Positions 23,191 through 32,900 of a stretch of DNA of 64,000 nt are shown piece after piece. The notes beneath the pieces were generated by a model that worked only from the letters and a program-made list of their open reading frames with translations, was not told the DNA's origin and made no database searches. The translations under genes were made by a program, and so were the position numbers. Every line of letters starts with the position of its first letter. Position 1 is the stretch's first letter. Source of the stretch: Macrotis lagotis (lineage: Eukaryota > Chordata > Mammalia > Peramelemorphia > Peramelidae); contig NC_133658.1 of assembly GCF_037893015.1 (NCBI RefSeq), positions 17,976,268 through 18,040,267 of the forward strand. The letters are read 5' to 3'.

Positions 23191-23378
23191 CGCTGTGGTC
23201 TTTTGTAAGAACCACATATTGGGAAGGACATCAATGAGCTGGAACATATGCCAAAGAAGGTGGCTGAGACAATTGAGGATTGTAGAGAGCATTAACAATC
23301 ACAAACACTGAGTCTACTATTATGAGGCACATGCCATATAATGAATCTGGGCATAGATTTTTTGAAGATATAATTTAA
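23127..23378 (+). repeat. duplicated unit, copy A (252 bp)
   Basis: Aligns without gaps to 24843-25094; I count 17 mismatches. It spans part of a SINE and an adjoining stretch (aaccacatattgggaaggac ... gaggattgtagagagcatt) that resembles a CR1/L3-type LINE 3' region. Confidence 0.85.
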
Positions 23379-23398
23379 CTTGGAAAGAATAACTTTAG

Positions 23399-23548
23399 GG
23401 GCGGCTAGGTGGTGCAGTGGATAAAACACCGGCCCTGGAGTCAGGATTACCTGGGTTCAAATCCAGTCTCAGACACTTAATAATTACCCAGCTGTGTGGC
23501 CTTGGGCAAGCCACTTAACCCCATTGCCTTGCAAAAACCTAAAAAAAA
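23399..23548 (+). repeat. WSINE1-like SINE, near full length
   Basis: ggggcggctaggtggtgcagtgg through ttgcaaaaacctaaaaa. Flanked by aataactttag(g) at 23388-23398 and aataactttaga after it: a clean, probably young insertion. Confidence 0.93.
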
Positions 23549-24221
23549 ATAACTTTAGATTGATGTCTTTTAACATCATTTATATTTCTCAACATATCTC
23601 TTTCTTTCCCCCATTCCCCTGACACTGACACAATCTTTTATAACAGAGAATATGAAAGTTTGTGTGTGTGTGTGGAGAGGGGAGGAGGGAAGTCCACAAA
23701 AAACTAAAGAACTTATCAAAAAGTCTGATAGTCTATGCAGCATTCCTCATCTGCAGGCCCGACCTCTACAAAGATTGGGAGCCGTCTTCTCAGAAATCTT
23801 TGGAGTTTGGCTCAGTCATTTTAATTTTAAAGCATTCAATTTCTATTGTTTTATGGTTGTTTCCATCTACACTTGCAATCATTCTGCTTGTCTCATGTTG
23901 TATCAGTTCATATAACTCTTCTCTGACTTCTTTTGGAGAAGGTTATTTTCAAGAATGTGGTATTTGCTCGTGTTTGATAATTATAATAACAATAATATCT
24001 AGGATCTAGATAGTGTCGGGTGCTTCAAAACAGTATCTCACAATTTGGGAGGTGGGTGATTAACATTATCCCTTAAAACTGAGGAGAAAACAGGCAGAGA
24101 GGTTTAGTGACTTGCCTAGGGTTCTACTTCTAGTGTTGACATCAGATACCGGCACAGAGGTTTAAATTAACAAGGCCATATTTGCAGGTAGCCTCACTTG
24201 GTGAGGAGGCTGCTCCAAAGT

Positions 24222-24457
24222 AGTTTTCAGTTGTTTTTCAGTTATGTTCCATCTGTGACCCCATTCGGGGTTTTCTTAAGCAGAGATACTGGAGCAATTT
24301 GCCTTATCTTTCTCCAGCTCATTTTACAGATAAAGAAACTGAGGCAAACAGCATGTTGTGACTTGCTCAGGGTCACATAGCTAATAAATGTCTGAGGCTA
24401 GATTGACCTCAGGTAGATGAGTCTTCCCGACTCTATGCATTATGCCACCTTGCTCCT
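24222..24457 (-). repeat. RTE-tailed marsupial SINE
   Basis: Minus-strand order: tgtgaccccattcggggttttct, ggagcaatttgcctta, cagctcattttacagataaagaaactgagg, ggtcacatagcta, ctctatgcattatgccacct. Confidence 0.88.
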
Positions 24458-24842
24458 TCTAAACAATAACACAAGAAGCTGCATCTTTCAACCACAGTAT
24501 CTCTCAACCATCTATTAAGCTGTAGAAAATCTGCAGCCTGCGCTGGTGGAGGGAGGACTGGAAGGAAAGAAAATGCAATGAGGGCAGTACCTTAACAAGA
24601 AGATTGTGGGAATGGTGGGACCCCAAGGAGCTTTCAAGAAGAATTAGGAACCGGTGCCAATTGAACCCCTGAGTTCAATCAATCTACTTCCCAGCCAAGT
24701 CTAAACCATACTATGTATTCTCCACAGGAAACTTAAGTTCCACCCTTGGAACTCTGTTCAAAGAGCTTTTGCCCTTATCCAAGCCTCTACCACCTTTCCT
24801 GACCATCTCCAAATCATGTGGTCTTTTCTTTGGCCATCTTGA

Positions 24843-25094
24843 GTGTCTGAGGCCAGATTTGAATTCAGGTCCTCCTGACTGCAGGGCCGGTGCTCTATTT
24901 ACTGGATGCTGTGGTCTTTTGGAAGAACCACATATTGGGAAGGACATCGATGAGCTGGAACATATGCCAAAGAAGGTGGCTAAGATGATTGAGGATTGTA
25001 GAGAGCATTAACGATCACAAACACTGAGTCTGCTGTTATGAGGCACATGCCATATAATGAACCTGGGCACAGATTTTTTGAAGCTATAATTTAA
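24843..25094 (+). repeat. duplicated unit, copy B (252 bp)
   Basis: Second copy of 23127-23378, including the same SINE/LINE junction. It begins abruptly inside the SINE at gtgtctgagg, with no SINE sequence before it. Confidence 0.85.
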
Positions 25095-25399
25095 ACTCTG
25101 AGAAAGTTTAGAATGGTCAAGGGAAGCTGATCCAGGAGATCTGAAAGCTAGCTAGCTCCTCCAAATGATTGAAGGACTACCATGAGGAAAAGAGGACAGA
25201 CTAAAGAGAGAGCTTGGCTCTCTGGGATTAGATAGAAATTGCAGTCAGATTTATGCTTTTTTAGTCATTTAGCTGTCTTTCTTATGCCTAAGATAAGATA
25301 GGATCAGTTTATATTTCCTTTAAGTTAGTGTCTGTGTCAGATACTAATTGTCCCTAGGTAAGTCACTTCACCTCCATCTGTCTGTTTTCTCCTCTGTAA

Positions 25400-26215
25400 A
25401 ATTTTAAACAATTTTTTAAAGTTTTGAGTTCCAAATTTTCTCTTCATTCTATCCCTTCCACCCTCCTTGAGAAGGCAAGTAATTTCCTATAAATTATAAC
25501 TGGCTACTCATGTATTTTCCATATTAGGCGCATTGCAAAAGAAAACGCAAACCAAAAACCCCCCAAGATAATAACATTTTAAAAGGTATTTTTTCAATCT
25601 CTATTCAAATTTCATCAGTTCTTTCACTGGGGTGGACAGCATTTTTCATCCTGTACCAGCTACACCACTTTCCTTCACCTTTTTTCCCCATTGATTCCCT
25701 TGATATATTTGACCTTTTATTCTTCCAGATGAATTTTTTCTAGCTCAATAAAATAATTCTTTAGTAGTTTAATTGGTTTGGCACTGAATAAATAAATTTA
25801 GGTAGAATTGTTATTTTTATTATATTGCCTCAGGTTATCCATGAACCATTAAATTTCTCCAATTGTTTAGCCCCAACTTTATTTGTATTAGAAGTATTTT
25901 GTAATTGTGTTCATGTAGTTCCTGAGTTTGTCTTGTCAGGTGGACTCCCAAGTATTTTGTATCCTCTTCAGTTGTTTTAAAAGGAATTTCTCTTTTTCTC
26001 TCTTACAACTGAATGTTGGAAATCTGCAGAAATGCTCATGTTTTATGTGGCTTTTGTTTTATATCCTGCAACTTTGCCAAAGGTTTTCATTATTTCAGCT
26101 AGTCTTTTAGTCGATTCTGTGATGATTAAAAAGCTTTGAAAGACAGTTTCTGGATAATTGAATCATTTTGTCCCCAAGACCAGCAGATTATTAATAAAAG
26201 GATAATCGTTTAACT
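25400..26215 (-). repeat. L1 LINE fragment, internally deleted
   Basis: The left part (gttttgagttccaaattttctc, gagaaggcaagtaatttcc, ttctttcactggggtggacagc) is the reverse complement of a marsupial L1 3' end. The right part (aattggtttggcactgaataaat, aaggaatttctctttttctctc, tgcaactttgccaaaggttttc) is antisense L1 ORF2. The sequence between them in a full L1 is missing. Confidence 0.7.
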
Positions 26216-26564
26216 GTCTTTCTTATGCCAAAGACCCCTAGTGGAGATGGGGTCAGCTTAGGTGCCTTTCAAAGAGGTGTTCTTGAGGGAAACCTAATCA
26301 TTTGTGATTAGCTAATCAAATGGAAGTTGGGCTATCTTGGGTACCAGACCTTGGTCACTCAAATGGTGGTCTAGGAGACCATATAGTTCGTCTTGATAAT
26401 AGGGAGAATCCACATTTCCCAGACCTATTGGAGAAAACACAATGAGCAGAAAAACACCCATTATTAGTCTAAACTGAGAATGTCTCTTACTGTCTGCTTA
26501 GAATTCAGCCCAGGTAAACCTTTAAGAAAAATTTATCACACCGGTTGAAAAGGTAGCAAAGGAT

Positions 26565-26712
26565 GGGGCAGCGAGGTGGCACAGTGGATAAAGCACTGGC
26601 CCTGGAGTCAGGAGGACCTGAGTTCAAATTTGAGAATTACCTAGCTGTGTGACCTTGGGCAAGTCACTTAACCCCATTACCTTGCAAAGGGGGAAAAAAA
26701 CCCAAAAACCAG
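26565..26712 (+). repeat. WSINE1-like SINE
   Basis: ggggcagcgaggtggcacagtgg through ttaccttgcaaagg. Flanks aaaaggtagcaaaggat and aaaaagtagaaaagggga look like a decayed target-site duplication. A short internal part is missing. Confidence 0.88.
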
Positions 26713-26959
26713 AAAAAGTAGAAAAGGGGAAAAAATCTTGACCTTAATACAATAGTTATTAAACAAGAGAGAACTATTCCTTTCTCCCAATTCTCTAAGT
26801 ATTCATAATCTTCTGAGCTCTGTTGTTCACACATGATAGAGCATCTCCTACTCTCCACCACAAAATAATAATGATAAATAGGAAGAGAAATATACCTTTC
26901 CCCTTCCTTCCTGATCCTGAAGGACCTGTATTGTACAACTCAGACCTAGGATCTAATCC

Positions 26960-27110
26960 TGGAAAAGACTATCCCCCTTATTTTCAGATAAGGAAACTGA
27001 GGCCCAAGGAGGTGGAATGACTTCCAGGATCACATGGTGTTTGAAGCAGGTTTCAAACTGATTTCCCAGTACCCTGCATCTAGTGTTCTAATCACTAAAC
27101 TCTCATTTCT
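26960..27110 (-). repeat. MIR-like SINE
   Basis: cagataaggaaactgaggccc, ggatcacatgg and ctagtgttctaatcactaaac on minus. Confidence 0.65.
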
Positions 27111-27869
27111 CGCTTTCCCCTTCAACCTGGATATCTGACAGTTAACCCATCTAAATTTGTCAGCATTTGGTCCATCAATCAGCTAAACATGTTCACTCTG
27201 TCTGGTTTTCTCATCCTGAAGGTTACTTGACCCTTCTGTTTCTCCATCTGTAAAATGGGCCTAATTATAATACCTTTTGAAAAATAGAGATGAGCATAAT
27301 TCCACATAGAAATATAAGCTATTGTAATATATATGTGTATATTATATGGGTAGTAAACAATCTAGACGATATGTATATTTAAAAGACTACTGAAGTAATG
27401 GGGATTATCTCTTTTTCATCCCCCCTCTCCCAGAGAATACTGTTACTGGCTTCACTCATGCTCCCCACCTTATTTCCCTTCCCTAGTTGTGGCAAGATGA
27501 AACCCTGGGTAAACCGAATAATCCCACCTAGTTACCCACATGGAGACTTTTGGTGACGAAGGACCCATCATCATTCTGGTTATTTTTCTGGGCTTTGCTT
27601 ACATCCTCACAATGAACATCCATTCAATGCTCCCTGTTCTGCTTTTCTCCTTTTCCTCAAGTTTTCCTGCAAAGTAAATTCTTGTGACTAGAGAAATTCA
27701 TTTCTTGAGTGAAGTAAGAAATCTAGAGAATTAGAAAATCCTTTAGAGTGTTTCTAGATCCTGAGAGATTCGTCTGTTCTAATACTAAAACTCATTCCAC
27801 TGGAAGAAGGAAGAGAGAGGGACTAGGCTACATCTCTCTGCAGCTTGGAGTTAAGAGACTTACCTTGAA

Positions 27870-27957
27870 TACTGAAGTGAGGTGACTTGCTCAAAGTCAC
27901 ACAACCAGTATATATCTGAAGTAAGACTTGAATCCGGGTCTTCCTGATTCCAACTGT
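27870..27957 (-). repeat. MIR-like SINE fragment
   Basis: ggtgacttgctcaaagtcacac, cttgaatccgggtcttcctgatt on minus. Confidence 0.65.
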
Positions 27958-28329
27958 GGCCTTAGTTGAGTCAACATTAGACATTTCTTTTTGAATTTTC
28001 AGTCATCAGGAATCTATCTTATACCAACAAGTGATCATTCAAACCATTCTGGAGAGGGAACCCACCTTCTCTGTGTCTTTTGGACAGTTTGCAGCAAGTT
28101 TTTATGGACATTTTTCCTCTTTGTAACAAATAAGTTATCTTTGAAGATGCTAACTTTGATGTGCTCTCAAACAATATTATCTTTCTGAAATCTTTAAAAA
28201 CAAATTGCATATTCACCTTGCCTCATTTAAAATAGACACTGCACTTGGGAAAAGAAAAAAGGAGAGAGAAGCCCCTCAACCTACTCAGTGGGGGTTTAAT
28301 CTCTGATTTGTGATGTTGACCAGAAAAGG

Positions 28330-28500
28330 CTTAGGTGAGATTTGAGCAGCAGGATGCTGCCTCACCAGGGATTCTACAATTAAGAGTGCTATTAAAAAAG
28401 TGGATGAAAAATTGAAGGGGGGGGGGGAAAGCCTGCAAAGCCATTATGTATGAAATTAATTTACCAACAGTAATGACTTTTGTGCTGTGGCAGCTGCTCT
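28330..28500 (+). promoter_or_regulatory. GNRH1: GNRH1 proximal promoter
   Basis: About 170 bases directly upstream of the TATA box are free of recognisable repeats. They hold homeodomain/POU-type AT cores (gaaattaatttacc at 28451-28464, cagtaatgac, acaattaagag) in a layout I associate with mammalian GnRH promoters. Binding by Oct, Otx or similar factors is family knowledge and is not shown here. Confidence 0.55.
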
Positions 28501-28507
28501 TATAAAA
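28501..28507 (+). promoter_or_regulatory. GNRH1: GNRH1 TATA box (TATAAAA)
   Basis: TATAAAAGG lies about 100 bases before a splice donor that ends a short untranslated exon, and 1.3 kb before the coding exon, as expected for GNRH1. Initiation is expected near 28528-28535. Confidence 0.75.
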
Positions 28508-28529
28508 GGGGGGTGAGAAGAACAACGAA

Positions 28530-28603
28530 CAATATACCTACAGCACGTCTTGAAGGAAGGAGGACGTCCAGAATTCTTCCCAGTCTTTGCCTTCTAAAAG
28601 CAG
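28530..28603 (+). other. GNRH1: GNRH1 non-coding exon 1
   Basis: The start is inferred from the TATA box. The 3' edge is the consensus donor cag/gtaata at 28603/28604. There is no ATG in it. Mammalian GNRH1 has a short untranslated first exon, and this one would join the acceptor at 29791. Confidence 0.6.
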
Positions 28604-28739
28604 GTAATACTTTAGCCAGAATCTTCACCTAAGGTAACAGGTCCAGGGGAGTTGAGGTACCATGCTTAGTGTAGCAATGCTAGATGCTAACTACTGGGAG
28701 GTGAGGTCTTCTTAATAGCCCTGACAAGAAGGTACAGTC

Positions 28740-29130
28740 AGCATCCCCATTTTAGAGATGAGATCACTGAAGCTCACACGGTGGTTTCATTATTTGCCCG
28801 AGGTCACCTTAACCAGGTCCTCTGAACCCCAAGTTCAGCTTTCTTGCTACCCTGGCTTTCGTTCCTTTGGAAGTGGTCTTCTTATTGGTTGAGCCTCTGC
28901 TACATAGGCACTGTGTGAGACCTTCTGCCTTAGTTTCCTCATCTGAAATGAAGAAATTGGACTCTAAATCTTCCAAGGTCTTTCCTAGCTCTAGAGGTCT
29001 GATCTGAGAATCATGGAATATCAGAACTGAGAGAGACTTTGAGGTCACTGGATAGGAAGGTGACTTGGGAGTCACCTTACCAAGGTCACCCTTCTTCTAA
29101 CTCAAGTCCTGTGATTCCAAGTTCAGACTT
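28740..29130. repeat. MIR-like fragments in GNRH1 intron 1
   Basis: 28750-28830 and 28990-29120 read as minus MIR pieces (agatgagatcactgaagctc; ggtcacccttcttctaactcaag); 28915-28990 has a plus-type tail (ctgccttagtttcctcatctg). Confidence 0.5.
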
Positions 29131-29791
29131 CTTTCTCTAGCCTTCTTTCCAATACAGACATTTCCTCCAGTGGAAAGTAATATTTCCCAGACAGTGGAAG
29201 GTGGTGGTGTTCAATCCCTCCTGTGAGAATCTGGGTTCTTGGAGGTCATTTTTGATACTGGCAATATGTATTTATCAAAAATACTGATTTGTTTGGTCAT
29301 TTTCAGGGACATGAAAAAGCACGTTTTCAACTTTATTCATCTATTACTAAAATTTCTACACATACAGATATAAAGACCCATCTATCAATTCATAAATTCT
29401 AACTATAAAGTCCCAGGCCCAAATTAGGGAATTTTTTTAAATGCTGCTTTGGGAGAAGAAGATAGGCTTCAGGAGGAAAAAGGACCAGGGTTTGGAGATC
29501 CAAGGAGAAGAAAAGAACTAACAATTTGGTGAATGTGGAAGGAGGTCGAGAAATACCAGGTTTCTGAGTTCCAACCTCGACTTAGCCACCCACTTTCTGT
29601 ACCAGGACTAATTACGGTGTGTCTCATTGCCTAGTTACTTTTTTCAGTAAAAATGTGGAAGACCTTGTCCTGTCTTGTGAGGTTAGCTTACTCATTTCTG
29701 GGCTCTTCGCCAATTCTAAATAGTTTTTTCCCCTCTCATTTAATGCTATTTCTTTATGATTGTATTTGTTCATTTTTTTAACATCCCACAG

Positions 29792-29933
29792 AATGCAACT
29801 GATGCCGAAGCTCCTAGCAGGATGCCTTCTCCTGACTGTGTGTGTGATGATCAGCTCTGGCCAACACTGGTCCTATGGCCTTCGTCCGGGAGGGAAGAGG
29901 GATGCTGATAATTTGATTGATTCATTCCAAGAG
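29792..29933 (+). CDS. GNRH1: GNRH1 exon 2: signal peptide, GnRH, start of GAP
   Basis: Acceptor acatcccacag ends at 29791; one untranslated base precedes the ATG at 29793. Donor gtgtgt follows Gln-Glu (FQE). All of the hormone and its processing site lie in this one exon, as in other vertebrates. Confidence 0.96.
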
Positions 29934-32900
29934 GTGTGTTTGTTTGAAGGAGAGGTGATGGATTCAGGGTCCAGAGGAGGTAGAGCTTTGGGGGTTTGGC
30001 CTGTGCAGGACTTGGTTGTTCGAATATGCATATTTTTTTGTTCTTCTTCAGTCATTTTACTTGTGTCTGACTCTGTGACCCCATTTGGGATTTTCTTGAC
30101 AAAAATGCTGGAGAACCTTGCCATTTTCTTCTCCAGTTCATTTGACATGCAAGGAAACTGAGGCAAAGAAGATTAAGTGACTAGCAACACCTTTAACAAA
30201 AGCAAAAATGTCTGAGGTCAGATTTGAATGTAGGTCTTTCTGACTCCAGGCCTGACTCTCTCCACTGGGCCCCCATGCATATTTATTACCAGAGCTTTGT
30301 TTTTCTCTCCTCCCCTACAAGGAGAAGAGTGGGGCAAAGTGGGAGAGAGAGAAAACAGATTTTAATTGGGTGAAACAAAATTGTTAATTAAAATGAAGAG
30401 GTATGTTTCCCTAATTCAAAAATGGCACTTATGATATTTAATTCAATTTATCCAAAATTTGTTAAGCATTAGCCATGTGCCTATCAATTAACAAACATTT
30501 ATTAAACACCCACTATCTGCCAGCAACTCTACTAGATGCCAAGGCCCTCAAGAAATGCACGTTCTATTAGAGGAGACAAATGTACTCCCAGAAATAGATG
30601 CAAAAGGAGCCACATTTTGGAAGGGAGGGTGGGTATGAGCAGGTTGGGTGGAGGGTGGGGGGCAGATCAGGAAGTTTGGTTCAGCTCTGTCAGACAGTCT
30701 TTCCCTAGAGATTCTTATCATTCAACAAAGCTGTCCAGATATGAGGTCTGGTCAAACCCCATCTGGAATATTCCATTCACTTCTGGTTACCACATTTTGA
30801 ATAGCTAAGTGGCTCCAAAATATGCATAGCACAAGCCCTGCAGTCAAAAAGACCTGAGTTCAAATCCAGACTCAGACACTTTCTAGCTGGGTTATCCTGG
30901 GCAAGTCACTTCACTTGTTTGCCTCAGTTTCCTCTTCTATAAAGTGAGCTGGAGAAAGAAATGGTCAATGAATCCAATCTTTGCCAAGAAGGCCCCAAAT
31001 GGTGTCTAGGAGAGTTGAATGTGATTGAACACCACCACCACATTGTTGCTTCATTTTAGGAAAGATGCTGACAGAGTAGAAAGTGTCCAAAGTGGGACAG
31101 TGAGGAACTTAAAGACCCTTGAGCCCATGCAGTATGAGGATTGGTTGAAAGGTCTGGGGAGTTTAATTCTTTTTTTTATTTTTTAGGTAATGGGGTTTAG
31201 GCAAATGGGGTTAAGTGACTTGCCCAAGGCCACACAGTTAGGTAATTATTAAGTGTCTGAGGCTGGATTTGAACTCAGGTACTCCTGACTCCAGGGCTGG
31301 TGCTCTAACCACTGCACATCTAGCCACCCCGGGGAGTTTAATTCTAAAGAAGAGAAAATTCAGCAAAGACAAGGTAGCTAGATTCAAGTATTTGAAGGCT
31401 AGAAGAAAGATTAGTTTTGTTCTGCTTGCCTCAGGGGGAAGAACCCAGAGTGATGGGAGGAAGATGGAAAGGAAAATTGGGGAGACTTAACAATGCAATG
31501 TGCTGCCTCAAGAAGTCTTGGGTTCCTCTTCACTTGTAGACCCTTGAAGAGAAGCCTAGAGGGCCACTTGGCAGCTATGGGATATAGATAGGGAACTTGC
31601 AGAGATTAGAGCCTCTGAAATCTGACCAGATTCGGAAATTCTCTAAGTCTAGAGACATATATGAAAAAAACAGAGAAAGAGAGACAGGGGAGGGGGAGGG
31701 AGAAAAAGAGTCCAAGGTAGCATGTTTAAACCAGGAAAGTATTTGGGTGCCATTTGCCTGGAAATAATTGAAGCCAAGGGATTTGATGAAATTTCCAAGA
31801 GCAGTTATCATTACATCAGCCTTGGGTCAAGTTCCTGTGCAAAACAGGGACTTTTTACAGAGTTAATACATGCCACTTATCTTTCTGACATATTTCCCAT
31901 TCTCCTGAGGCACCCTTAAGATTCACGTGCCCTGAAAGCATGCAATTTCTTAGCCTTGGAAATATATTTCCAGTTTATTACCTCTGTGATTTTTCTTTAT
32001 TATTATTCCTTTTATTTTTAGTTCCAAACCTTCTTCCACACATTGAGAAGGCAAGAAATATGATATGTGAAGTCACGTAAAACATATTTCCATATTTCCA
32101 TATTAGTCACAATGCAATGCCTTTAACAAAAGCAAAAAGCAAGAAAAATAAATCTGCACCCAGAATCCATCAAATCTCTCTCTAGAGATGGATGATATTT
32201 TTCATCATGGATCCTTTAGAATTGTCTTGGATCATTGTATTGGTCAGAGGAGCGAAGTCTTTCACAGTTAGTTATCTTTATAATGCAGTTGTTACTGTGT
32301 ACATTGTTTTTCTTGGTTCTGCTCACTTGGGTTTGCATCATTTCATGTAAGTCTTCCTGGTTTTTTCTTAATACAATATGCTCTCCACTGAGCACTCCTG
32401 TGTATGTCTTGTGGGTCTGGTCACAGTATTTTGGAGGAGACGTCCCCAAGTTCTTTTTCTCCTGTCCAAGAATTTTGTTGTTTCTATTCAGATGGCCAGT
32501 GAAGTGAACCAGATGGTGGAACCTCAGCGATTTGAATGCACCGCTCACCAGCCACGTTTACCCCTGAGGGATCTTAAGGGGGCTTTGGTGAGTAAAACAA
32601 TAGAATTCTCGAATTCTAGAGTTGAGAAGACCCTGAGACATCCTCCAGTTTCCTTCTTGAGGCAGAAATTAAATCAGAAATTCTTAATTTAAGATCCATC
32701 AATAGAAATAGATAATTTGTGAACTGGTGTGGGGAGGGGGAAGATGGTGTCCTCATTTTCACTAACTTCCAACTCAAATTTAGTGTTTCTTTCAGTTATT
32801 TTAGTTCCTTATTCTGGACTTTTTTCCTTTTTTCTTTTTTTGCAAGGCAATGGGGTTAAGTGACTTGCCCAAGGCCACACAGTTAGGTAATTATTAAATG

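Larger units (their letters stand above)
18560..28320. other. KCTD9-GNRH1 intergenic region
   Basis: Nearly 10 kb with no coding exon I can support on either strand. Holds the SINE, MIR, L2, L1 and duplicated-unit features listed separately. The stretches 19650-20770, 21780-22490 and 27120-27860 show nothing I recognise. Confidence 0.6.
30730..31577 (+). repeat. CR1/L3-like LINE 3' fragment, split by two SINEs
   Basis: Parts at 30730-30803, 31042-31168 and 31332-31577: ggtctggtcaaaccccatctggaatattcc; accacattgttgcttcattttagg, tatgaggattggttgaaagg; attcaagtatttgaaggctagaag, tgctgcctcaagaagtc. The order matches the conserved CR1/L3 3' region (YEDRLRELG-type coding). Very old. Confidence 0.6.

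Noticed and set aside
24769-25011. 80-codon open frame ending DIDELEHMPKKVAKMIEDCREH
   Set aside because: It falls in the duplicated SINE/LINE unit. The sister copy at 23127 has diverged without clear protective codon bias, so a protein role is not supported.
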